From Apostichopus parvimensis (lineage: Eukaryota; Echinodermata; Holothuroidea; Aspidochirotida; Stichopodidae), in assembly GCA_000934455.1 (NCBI GenBank), contig KN890237.1, positions 1 to 30,680 of the forward strand: DNA of 30,680 bases, in the 5' to 3' direction. The translations under genes were made by a program, and so were the position numbers. The number at the start of each line of letters is the position of its first letter. Position 1 is the stretch's first letter. Positions 23,201-29,136 of the stretch are shown piece by piece. The notes beneath the pieces are model-generated. The model did no database searches and had not been told where the DNA came from. It saw nothing but the letters and a program-made list of their open reading frames with translations.

Positions 23201-24032
23201 GCGTCCTACGAACAGTTTGCTCTGCTGCAGAAACGTTACTTGAGAGAAGTGTTCAAGTCAGTCCTTCCATCATATGAGACCTTCATTATGTAATGGTGCT
23301 AGACTTGGTACTAGATTGGGTAAAATACATAGCCAGGTATATATAACTTAATGTACAGTTGTGAACGGAACAGTAAAAACATCTGCCTGCTTACGCATCC
23401 AAGTAATGTTTTGGATAAAGAATGAGGGACAAGCTGTGTTTTTTATTTCTGCGTGTCGGCAAAAATTTTGGCATGAAAGTACATCATCCGAAATGACTAA
23501 GAGACTGCTATGACCATCGAGATTGAATGCATAGTGAGGATTTCATTCTGCAATCACATCTGGGTAGGCTATAACAAAAAAATTAGGAAAGTCGACTCTA
23601 GTCATTGTAATTTGTAGTGAATAGTTGATATCTCCCACAGAATGCAAAGTATTGTGTTGGAAAGAATGTCTTTGTAATTTTTGTTCTTCAAGGCTGAATT
23701 TTCATGAAAAGTAGGCCTAGCAAGGCGGTGAGTTGCGGTGACTCTTTGGGCCATGGTTAACTTTGGATGCGAAATTCAAACCGCTATAGTACAGTAGATG
23801 TATTGTAGCAACATACTAACAACTTGATACAGTGGTGTGGAACGATTAATCGCGCAACTGGTACTGTACATTCGCACACAAATTCTTCAAATCACGATGC
23901 TAGAAACTGACATGAGACAAATTTTTACAATTATTGTAACAGAAATAATTATAGCACAAAAATTAAATGTATACTCACTGCATCTTCCCAATTTTGTCGA
24001 TTGTAGGTATTTGCGCCTTTGCTGACTGCCAT
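1852..24032 (-). CDS. RBM22: Pre-mRNA-splicing factor RBM22, complete 8-exon gene (join of the exons listed below)
   Basis: The joined exons encode 475 residues. RBM22 (Cwc2/Ecm2 family) contacts U6 snRNA and the pre-mRNA near the catalytic centre of the activated spliceosome and acts in the nucleus. Seen in the sequence, in order: a cysteine-rich N-terminus with CxxC pairs near residues 24-27, 45-48, 71-74 and 81-84; a CCCH zinc finger C165-x7-C173-x5-C179-x3-H183; an RRM at about 233-306 with RNP2 LYVGGL (234-239) and RNP1 QQCAFVTF (267-274); and a Pro/Gly-rich tail at about 326-475 ending with the family motif [11 protein letters not shown]. Human RBM22 is 420 residues, and the extra length lies in the tail. 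The start at 24030-24032 has a strong context (A at -3, G at +4) and gives the family N-terminus ([11 protein letters not shown]). All introns are GT-AG and exon phases agree (0,0,1,0,2,2,1). Identity is very secure. The UTR ends are not determined. Confidence 0.97.
2289..2820 (-). other. RBM22 intron 7
   Basis: This 532-bp GT-AG intron (GTAAAA...TTTGCAG) has AT-rich sequence and no other feature that I see. Confidence 0.9.
2821..3065 (-). CDS. RBM22: RBM22 exon 7, RRM core, residues 249-331
   Basis: This 245-nt exon follows CAACAG, completes K249, and reads [20 protein letters not shown], then [19 protein letters not shown] and later [20 protein letters not shown]. It ends after NPVPGLPA/G- at donor GTAAAA, phase 1. 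It contains RNP1 and the C-terminal half of the RRM. The open frame continues past both splice sites into AT-rich intron DNA, but homology stops exactly at them. Confidence 0.96.
3066..3458 (-). other. RBM22 intron 6 with AT microsatellite
   Basis: This is the shortest intron, 393 bp, between GTAAGT and CAACAG. Its exon-7-proximal half is largely the TA-rich tract listed separately. Confidence 0.9.
3110..3205. repeat. TA-rich microsatellite
   Basis: Imperfect runs of TATA, ATATAC and AACAATA fill this stretch inside intron 6, 45-140 bp from the acceptor of exon 7. Minus-strand ORFs through it are artefacts of intron read-through from exon 7. Confidence 0.85.
3459..3659 (-). CDS. RBM22: RBM22 exon 6, residues 182-249
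   Basis: This 201-nt exon follows TCGTCAG, begins with the last base of R182, then [20 protein letters not shown], and continues to the first RRM strand ([19 protein letters not shown]). It ends with AA, the first two bases of K249, at a consensus GTAAGT donor. The conserved linker between zinc finger and RRM and the RNP2 motif are here. Confidence 0.96.
4242..4300. repeat. Two-copy tandem repeat of about 27-28 bp
   Basis: GATTGAGTGGGCGGAGTCTC and a neighbouring copy AATTGAGTGGGGCGAGTCTC are each followed by AGATNGGG, then a partial third copy (ATTGGGG). The repeat is richer in G+C than its surroundings. Confidence 0.7.
4519..4765. mobile_element. Small foldback (MITE-like) element with paired stem-loops
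   Basis: Two stem-loops share the identical 10-nt loop ATCCTGTGAG. The first (4528-4558) has arms ACCGTGGTTA and TAACGCACGGT, with one bulged base. The second (4734-4761) has perfect 9-bp arms CGTGCATTA and TAATGCACG. Between them lies a third hairpin (4686-4714) with GATGCAC/GTGCATC and inner GGGC/GCCC. A 12-bp palindrome GGTCAGCTGACC (4519-4530) overlaps the left stem. No coding capacity is seen, and I cannot define its exact ends or target-site duplication. Confidence 0.5.
5021..5334. repeat. Tandem repeat, unit about 127-132 bp, 2.4 copies
   Basis: Units starting CACATGGTAGCCTAACACCA (5021), a diverged CACAGTGTTGCC (5153) and CACATGGTAGCC (5280) share blocks such as GAAATTGTGACGCAGTTATA and AGATATCCATGAAATACTTT. 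The third copy is truncated just before a C-run. It lies about 350 bp inside intron 5 from the exon 5 donor. Confidence 0.9.
5685..5857 (-). CDS. RBM22: RBM22 exon 5 with CCCH zinc finger, residues 125-182
   Basis: This 173-nt exon follows acceptor CTACAG and ends with AG, the first two bases of R182, at donor GTGGGT. It begins with a variable linker ([20 protein letters not shown]) and continues into [19 protein letters not shown], then [18 protein letters not shown]. It supplies the three cysteines of the CCCH finger. The histidine is the first full codon of exon 6. The opposite-strand ORF over the same bases is a shadow. Confidence 0.95.
6364..6838. repeat. 28-bp minisatellite, about 17 copies
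   Basis: The unit is approximately CTTCTCAGTGATCCATATAT plus TACCCAAC, repeated head to tail with point variants (CTATATATTA, CCATACATTA, CCATATATTG). It ends in degenerate copies after 6800. On the transcribed (minus) strand it reads as repeats of ATCACTGAGAAGGTTGGGTA. Confidence 0.95.
7600..8324. other. Probable 5' part of the repeat region, unclassified
   Basis: The stretch holds GGCCCA-rich text (7655-7730), the palindrome GCACCAATGGTGC near 7610, and a plus-strand open frame at 7917-8174 (TTG start) with a lysine-rich end [20 protein letters not shown]. That could be a relic of an element-encoded protein or chance. I recognise no domain. Confidence 0.35.
8325..8826. mobile_element. Non-autonomous repeat: three ~148-bp monomers, GATAGAGT repeats and a hairpin tail
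   Basis: Three diverged monomers begin at TGACATTTGACCTCAA (8325), TGATCTTTGATCTCAA (8476) and TGACCTTTGACCCCAA (8622), 151 and 146 bp apart. At least two also share GACCAAGTTTCAT-like blocks. The 3' part has (GATAGAGT)x3 (8746-8769), a spacer, a 30-bp near-perfect hairpin with TAGCTCA/TGAGCTA ends (8792-8821), and an A-run to 8826. It may extend left to about 7600. There is no transposase. It behaves like a SINE-type or satellite-derived element, but the family is not identified. Confidence 0.6.
9538..9638 (-). CDS. RBM22: RBM22 exon 4, residues 91-124
   Basis: This 101-nt exon starts with GA, completing G91, after CACACAG. It reads [15 protein letters not shown], then [18 protein letters not shown], and ends at donor GTATGT in phase 0. 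It corresponds to the vertebrate stretch LPIQVRD...[12 protein letters not shown]. The final Asp replaces the usual Glu at the junction. It was found by reading the minus strand between the larger exons. Confidence 0.93.
11481..11660. repeat. 44-bp tandem repeat, about 4 copies
   Basis: ATTTCTTTAAGGACACA starts at 11481 and again at 11569, and the variant ATTTATTTACGGACACA starts at 11613. The spacing is 88 and 44 bp. Each unit also has TGCTCTATACAGTAGCTCTA-like text, so the middle unit has lost its GGACACA block. Confidence 0.8.
12109..12500. repeat. 14-bp ACAGTATGTACAGT tandem array, self-complementary
   Basis: About 390 bp of ACAGTATGWACAGT units with variants. It starts with a perfect inverted repeat CACAGTACA-GTA-TGTACTGTG (12109-12129). 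Because ACAGTA/TACTGT units pair with each other, the transcript could form many local hairpins. Two long minus-strand frames stay open only because the unit lacks stop codons, so they are not genes. Confidence 0.92.
14000..14200. repeat. Direct duplication of about 106 bp next to exon 3
   Basis: ATGACATGAGTGACTAAA begins near 14000 and again at 14106. Both copies continue with GGCACTTACATACATCCATA and CATCAGGTCTGGAAGTTGTA. The second copy ends roughly 75 bp before the exon 3 donor on the intron side. Confidence 0.9.
14274..14436 (-). CDS. RBM22: RBM22 exon 3, residues 37-91
   Basis: This 163-nt exon starts after TTCCTCCCACAG at [12 protein letters not shown] and ends after LLDLEY plus the first base of a glycine codon, at donor GTGAGT. 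It carries the remaining N-terminal cysteines (the ECKIC, WCPG, ICQTC and ICQTCLL blocks). Residues [20 protein letters not shown] are close to the human protein. Phase 1 at the end matches the two-base start of exon 4. Confidence 0.96.
15739..16040. repeat. 88-95-bp tandem repeat, about 3.3 copies
   Basis: CTTGTNACAAACAATCACAA begins at 15751, 15839, 15934 and 16022. Units share CTTGGTTTGTTTTCAAGC and a central ACAGTA...TGTACTG palindrome. Length differences come mostly from extra ACAGTA words in the second unit. Confidence 0.9.
16043..16140. repeat. 31-bp tandem repeat, about 3 copies
   Basis: GACAGTTCCTGCAGTTATTG-like units followed by TTGGRCA recur immediately after the 90-bp repeat. Copies differ by a few bases each. 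Confidence 0.8.
21311..21364 (-). CDS. RBM22: RBM22 exon 2, residues 19-36
   Basis: This 54-nt exon is preceded by a pyrimidine-rich acceptor ending CACAG and followed by donor GTATTG. It encodes [18 protein letters not shown], which includes the first CxxC pair of the N-terminal zinc-binding region. Both ends are phase 0, so skipping it would keep the frame but remove a zinc-ligand pair. It is isolated between introns of about 6.9 kb and 2.6 kb. Confidence 0.95.
21365..23978 (-). other. RBM22 intron 1
   Basis: This 2614-bp intron (GTGAGT...TTCACAG) contains a dimeric repeat element (22588-22928). Short ORFs at 21604-21923 and 23837-24025 overlap on opposite strands or run into exon 1 and are not supported as genes. 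Confidence 0.85.
22588..22928. mobile_element. Non-autonomous repeat: two ~149-bp monomers and a hairpin tail
   Basis: Two diverged monomers are aligned by CAATAGGGTTCTTGTA (22612) and CAATAGGCTTCTTGTA (22761), 149 bp apart, and share ATGAAGYTCAWCCAAAG-like and ACTTTTTGAKTTACC blocks. The left edge has TGACCTTTTGACCT (22588-22601). The right edge has a hairpin at 22902-22928: GATTCC, a TT bulge, TTGCC, loop TCC, GGCAA, GGAATC. The plan (150-bp monomers, CGCA spacer, hairpin) resembles the element at 8325-8826, though the sequences differ. Confidence 0.5.
23979..24032 (-). CDS. RBM22: RBM22 exon 1 (coding part), residues 1-18
   Basis: This 54-nt coding stretch begins with ATG in the context CAAACCATGG and encodes [18 protein letters not shown], which matches the conserved family N-terminus. 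It ends in phase 0 at the donor GTGAGT (23973-23978). The 5' UTR extends rightwards by an unknown length and may include further noncoding exons. Confidence 0.95.
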
Positions 24033-24260
24033 GGTTTGATTGAAAGTACTAACATGCAGGCTACGTAACTCGGTAGCTTCACTAATCGGGATTTCGAAAT
24101 TAGGCGGTGGTACCAAACTAAATCATGATATCGTTCTATCGCTGCATTGTTGCAAGAGGAAGTGGTGAAAATTAATTGCCATGTCATCGATGTCCTATAA
24201 GAGAACTTTCTTCAGAGCATGCATTGAACCTCAGCGGTCGCTTTTACCTCTATTCAGGTT
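24033..24260 (-). promoter_or_regulatory. RBM22 5' UTR and proximal promoter region
   Basis: This is the sequence directly upstream of the start codon. An ETS-type core AGAGGAAGTG lies at 24155-24164 on the plus strand. Out-of-frame ATGs at about 24185 and 24180 would open an upstream frame overlapping the RBM22 start if transcription begins beyond them. There is no clear TATA box. The transcription start cannot be fixed from sequence alone. Confidence 0.4.
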
Positions 24261-24513
24261 TTAGAGGGAGGGGAGGGGGGTCGTCTTCAAGTAAGATGGA
24301 AAGCTTAGACATTAAATGATGCATGCTGAGGCTTCCATGGGTATATAACCCATGCCGAAAGAGATCATGGCCTGGCCAAAAAAAATGCAAGAACATCATT
24401 AACTGGGAGGCCCCATACTAGCAATCAATCACTATGCAACTGAATATCAGCAGAAATGGATTGCATGTCTGTCTCTTTGGTATAGACCTATATATATTTC
24501 AATATTTTTTTTC

Positions 24514-24684
24514 ATGCAGGAGCAACAATTGGAAAGAGGTCGGGTTATTTACCCACGGGGAGGTGAACTGGAACGGCGCTGCCTCGAATGTCCTCTTGAA
24601 AAACATCATCTAGAAAAACATTGTCAGTTTCTTTCGTATATGAACGGAGAAATTAGCAAATGTCGTGATTTAATTCACAAATAA
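24514..24684 (+). CDS. Candidate 56-codon ORF or terminal exon, unrecognised
   Basis: The frame opens with ATGCAGGAGCAACAATTGG. The same spot is a good 3' splice site (a T-run, then TTTCATGCAG, ending at 24519), so it may instead be a last exon starting at 24520. The product is highly charged and rich in C/H: MQEQQLERGRVIYPRG, then a CLEC-x4-HH-x3-HC cluster, ending SKCRDLIHK. An AATAAA (24680-24685) overlaps the stop TAA (24682-24684). I recognise no family. A 54-56 codon open frame can arise by chance. It lies about 480 bp upstream of, and divergent from, RBM22. Confidence 0.25.
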   Translation: MQEQQLERGRVIYPRGGELERRCLECPLEKHHLEKHCQFLSYMNGEISKCRDLIHK

Positions 24685-24744
24685 AGGCATTGATCGTTGA
24701 CATTTCTGACTGGATAGAACCATGAACGTCCGCAAAAGCAATCT

Positions 24745-24864
24745 AGAGGGAGGGGAGGGAAGGGAAAGGGAGGGGGTAGGACGGAAGTGACAGCAAGTTG
24801 AAGGGAGGAGAGGGGACAGGGAAGCAGATGGGAAGGGGATGGGGAAGGGAGGGAGGGAGGGGAA
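24745..24864. repeat. G-rich purine tract with G-quadruplex potential
   Basis: Many GGG, GGGG and GGGGG runs separated by 1-4 bases lie on the plus strand (for example GGGAGGGGAGGGAAGGGAAA and later GGGAGGGAGGGAGGGG). The tract sits 0.7-0.85 kb upstream of the RBM22 start codon. Confidence 0.8.
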
Positions 24865-25642
24865 TTAACTTCGGGTTTGCTATGAGCGGTTAACTGTCCA
24901 AAGAATTAACCAGCTGGGTTAACAATAAAAAGAATAACTGTTTAGCCGGTTCACTGCTAAATTGTTTTCTATTACTTATATTTGCATGGGATGAAAGGCA
25001 CTTCCCCTTCTCCTCCCCCCGGAGTATGTGCGCAGTACTCAGTGTGGATGGTGCGTGTGTGTCTGTGTGTGTGTGGAATGGGAGGCCCAGATCATCATGT
25101 TTGACAGTCAATATATCTTACTTTCTTAGAGTAATCGAATTATGTTGCGACCATGTCGACAATATCTAAGAAATGAAAAAGTGCAAATGGCGTTTTCTGC
25201 TTGCCAGTTTAACCACACATGTCTTCCACATTTGCTGCTGGTTATGAACACTAAAAATGTGAAAAACAAATTCCGTGATCATTGCATATGATCCGTGACC
25301 TACATTTTGTCATAACTGGAACTCTACAGAAGGCCCTGTTTTGGGCCCTCACATGACGACAAATATATCTTTCTTGCAAAACTTTGGTTCACCACTATTC
25401 GAACGTTAACTCCACAACATATCAGCAGATTTGGACAAACGCTCTAGGTGGAATAGCCTTTTTGACGTTTTCAAATGACCTTCAAACTTATAAAATATGA
25501 TCGCATGTCTGAAACTTAACTCACACAAACCACTGACAACTTGAAATTTTAGCCAAATCGAAAGAAAAATGACGAATGGCAGTCATTCAAACACGGTGGC
25601 CGCAAAAAGTGACAGAATTTCGACAGAATCGCATGATCGCTC

Positions 25643-25672
25643 TAGCTCAGCTGAAAGCTTTCAGCCGAGCTA
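25643..25672. repeat. 30-bp hairpin, relative of the 8792-8821 tail
   Basis: The outer arms are TAGCTC and GAGCTA and the inner arms are GCTGAAAG and CTTTCAGC, with a single A/C mismatch between them. An A-run follows. A GCATGATCGCTC spacer precedes it, like the CGCACTGTAACAA before the 8792 hairpin. This is probably the 3' end of another copy whose body (about 25250-25640) is too diverged for me to align. Confidence 0.6.
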
Positions 25673-25821
25673 AAAATGCATGGAAGACAGAGATAGAGAA
25701 TGTATCCCAGAACTCTGATAGGGGTTCGGGGGCAAAATCCGGAAGATACAGCGTTTTTGGATATTTCTTGGTCCCTCGTAGTGAGTGTAAATATAAAAAT
25801 ACATATGAGAGGGAGAGAGAG

Positions 25822-25880
25822 GGGAATTGAATTACTCAGAAATGTTGTGATCCCGTGCTTTACCAAGTGAGCTAGCTCGC
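25822..25880 (-). repeat. tRNA-like SINE head or tRNA pseudogene
   Basis: On the minus strand TAGCTCACTTGGTA (25874-25861) is a near-ideal RNA polymerase III A box. GTAATTCAATTCCC (25835-25822) starts 39 nt later as a degenerate B box, close to normal tRNA spacing. The anticodon stem does not pair, so it is not a working tRNA gene. A GA-rich stretch follows. Confidence 0.45.
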
Positions 25881-26566
25881 CTATGTTGGGGGCTGAGTAT
25901 CATTAATCGTTTACGTCCCACATTCCCACAGTCATATAGCACAGTACCTTGCCTAACTCCATGCACCCAGTATATTCATTCGATTGAATTCGGTAGCTGC
26001 ATTTCGTAAGAATTCAAGACAATTGCTGCTGTTATTGAAAGCAAATTATCATCATAAAGTATTGAAAGGGCAAAGAATTCTTTTGGCTATAACCTGATCG
26101 TAGCATCGTGATAATTTCACGTTCGGATCTCCTCGAAAATGTCATTGGATTGTCGAGAAGCAAAGCTAAAGTCTGCTTTTGGCATTGCAGAATGAGAAGA
26201 ACATAGATACGGTCAGTATAGGCCTACTATCCAGAGATGTATAACACATCCCAGGACTAAACGTAACCTGACTGGCCGGTAGAAGCCAAAAGCACGTTCT
26301 GCTCATCTCATAGAGGACCTCCAAATAATAATCATATGAAGAAATCAAAGTGAGGGAGAAATAAATGCGGTCTTCAGTGTTTTAATTGGTTTGAGAGAGG
26401 TGAACTACTAGCGATCGAGTACGTCTAGGACTTTTTCAATTAGAAACATTATTCGATGGAATTCGCCTCAAGTAAGTAAGAAAATAGACGTTTACTTTGG
26501 GTTCATTTATTCAGTAATTTATTTCTCGAGAGGCGTAGAGCATTGTTCGCAAATTAGATCTCTCGG

Positions 26567-26645
26567 TACGAAGGGAGGAGGGGGTGGGGAGTGATGGAAT
26601 CACACCAGCAGGGTAGCGAGATGGAGAGGGGGGGGGGAGCGGGAG
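26567..26645. repeat. Second G-rich tract
   Basis: GGGAGGAGGGGGTGGGGAGTG and a later uninterrupted G9 run with flanking GAGAG and GAGCGGG. It is purine-biased on the plus strand, like the 24745-24864 tract. Confidence 0.75.
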
Positions 26646-26754
26646 TTAGCTGGCCCTAAAGTTAAGCCCTACATGATATGTCGTGGTTACTCAACCCTAT
26701 AGCAGTTATACTTTTTCTAATAATATTTTATAACTGGATTAGTTCCCTTTTAAA

Positions 26755-26979
26755 GACCACCACACACTGCCCAACTGATCGCAGCCCGACTCAACTCTAC
26801 CGTCGTTACTTTGAAAGTCGTGGATAGTCGGGCAGTGTCGGACAGTGTCGGACAGTGTCGGGCTGAGTGTCGGACAGTGCACTTATGACTACGACTGATC
26901 AAGATTTCGCGTCGGCTTCAGTCGGGAAAACTGAACATGTAGCGTTTCCCGACTGGCAGTCGGCAGTGTGAGGCGGGTC
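26755..26979. mobile_element. 225-bp terminal-inverted-repeat element with internal GTCGGACAGT repeats
   Basis: The left end GACCACCACACACTGCC and the reverse complement of the right end, GACCCGCCTCACACTGCC, match except for about four positions, and ACTG follows in both. Inside are head-to-tail GTCGGACAGT units (about 26823-26880) and CCCGACT/AGTCGGG words in both orientations. It is GC-rich against an AT-rich background and has no ORF, so it is a MITE-like candidate. A target-site duplication is not obvious. Confidence 0.5.
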
Positions 26980-28228
26980 ACGACCAATCCTGCCTTGTAT
27001 TAAGTCCCCCCCCCCCCAGCCCGGCACCCTCCTCCAAACATGAAAATATGGCCAGGGACTCAGAGGAGAACAATAAGCAGTTAAACTGACTGTTCAATGT
27101 ATCAAACTTTGAGAATTAATTAGCCATAATAAATTGAAGAAATGGGGGAAACATATTTACGACTTTCAGAGTACTGCTTCAATAACGGAATAAAGAAAGG
27201 TAACTAATACGAAGATATGGGAGTCATTGAGAGAGATGTGACAATTCCATCCTTCCTATAACTGTTGTTTAAGTATCATGCAAGTCCATTGATGTGAACC
27301 GTTAAAATGGCCAGAACATATATAAAGGCTCAGAGGTAAACCCATGACTAACGGACTTTAATTTATTTACCGTAAATGCCTCTCGCTTTTTGTTTTAATT
27401 TCACTTGTCAACCTATCTTAAATTTCAACTACACGTTTATGAAGAACATGTATGCCTCCAGATCGGAAGTGTACACATCATTTTATGAAGGCCGTTTGAA
27501 GGTTTTCGTGTTTCCAAAAACAAAAAAAAAGGAAAACAGGGGTGAACGATAAAGTGAAGGTGCAGTAAAAAGTTACTTACGGATTTATGTAGTGTTGACG
27601 AATTTCTAATTGCGTGCGTGTACGTTTGCGCTGAAAAGCATTCTTGCTTCATTCACGTTGTATAGGATAGGATGCAAAGGACATGAAGCTAAAACGTTCT
27701 TTTCCAGTTGGTGAAAAACAGAAAAGCAAACATGAAAAAAAAAGTATGTGTCCCTGCGTGCTACAGGACAGCGGATTAATGTATCACATTATCTCAAACA
27801 TTTATGTGAAAATAATAGTTTAGGCAATATCTTACACCTGGGCAGCAGATATGTTCCTTTAGTATATGGTAACATGACATGCCTTTAAAAACGACAACTT
27901 CAGACATTTTCTGTATGTTCATTTAGGCGAGCCACGTTTTGTCTTAGCAGGCATTATCTCGAGGATGTAAATCTGTTACAACAGTAATTGATGCAATTGT
28001 AAATTGATCTAATCTTATAGTAATTTAATCTTTTTAAAATTTATTTTAAAGAGATATTCGATTGGCACGCAACGTGACCCTTGTAGTGATTAGAAATATA
28101 TTTCACACTGTTCATTGAAAACCCGATCTCAATATGCTGTTCCTAACTGGATATATGGTTGATAAATTGTATCGTATGGCTAAACCTTCGATTATTCCAG
28201 GGTATAGTTGATCCCAGTAGGTGGTATG

Positions 28229-28236
28229 TGACGTCA
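28229..28236. promoter_or_regulatory. Consensus CRE palindrome TGACGTCA (1 of 3)
   Basis: An exact TGACGTCA, the full CREB/ATF palindrome, in the context TATGTGACGTCATCACGG. Two more exact copies lie at 28448 and 29129. Confidence 0.5.
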
Positions 28237-28447
28237 TCACGGTAGATTTTATTGAGAAGCTTTATTTCGTATAATATTCTTCTGGGTGATTTATCCTTGG
28301 AATGTGATACATTTTGAATGTTTGCTTAGCTAACAGTCCGGATATGGCAAGAATGCTATGTTATTTTACGTGAAATAGAATGGTTTGTTCTAGTGGTAAG
28401 AATTGATAAAACATTAAGGACTAACATTTAGACCTGCATCGAGGAGC

Positions 28448-28455
28448 TGACGTCA
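28448..28455. promoter_or_regulatory. Consensus CRE palindrome TGACGTCA (2 of 3)
   Basis: Exact palindrome in GGAGCTGACGTCATCATC. It shares TGACGTCATCA with the copy at 28229. Confidence 0.5.
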
Positions 28456-29128
28456 TCATCAATATAGATTAAAATGGTTATTCAAGACATTAAGCATATT
28501 TTGAAGGTGAATACCAGTCTACACCTTCATAGCTATAGAAACATGACGAGAATAGGAAATGTTTTCTTCTCTTTTCGGACTACATTAAGTCACAATACCA
28601 AACGTAAGGTAACATTTTTTGACGAAGCGTTGAGATACATTGACAGGTACATATAAGCCAACATTACATGTACTCCGACGTATCAGGAAATATCAACAAA
28701 TGGCTTACAAAAAGACAGTTAGGGTTTATTTTCTTTCTGGTCCAAAGAAAAAGAAAAGGAAAGGTTTATGGCAAACGTTATTAGGGCCCATGACTGTCTT
28801 CAAAGACCCATGATCGACATAAGGGTGAGATCATGCGATGATCCTATACAGGCGTATCTTTGTCTTCAAGCCGATCAGCTCTGGATTTTTGTTTTTCGGG
28901 GATTTCTTCCGAAGATGGCTAGCAGTCAGTGCTTCCTTTCCAATCTGTACCGAAGTCTAATGTAGAAGTTAAAATGCTATCGCGAAAACGTGAACTTTAT
29001 TCTTGTACAGTTATAACGTACAGTATTTTATACACAACTGTATGTGTGTAAACAACACTATACAATATTATGCTCTGTTACGTTGAACAAGCTGGTCGTG
29101 GCCCAGCAGAATTTGGCCATATTTACGA

Positions 29129-29136
29129 TGACGTCA
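29129..29136. promoter_or_regulatory. Consensus CRE palindrome TGACGTCA (3 of 3)
   Basis: Exact palindrome in ACGATGACGTCACAAC, about 680 bp from the second copy. No gene start is identified nearby. Confidence 0.5.

Noticed and set aside
25576..25830. 84-codon plus-strand ORF as a gene
   Set aside because: It reads through a repeat hairpin and a GA-rich tract (ending YEREREGN), which fits repeat sequence rather than a protein.
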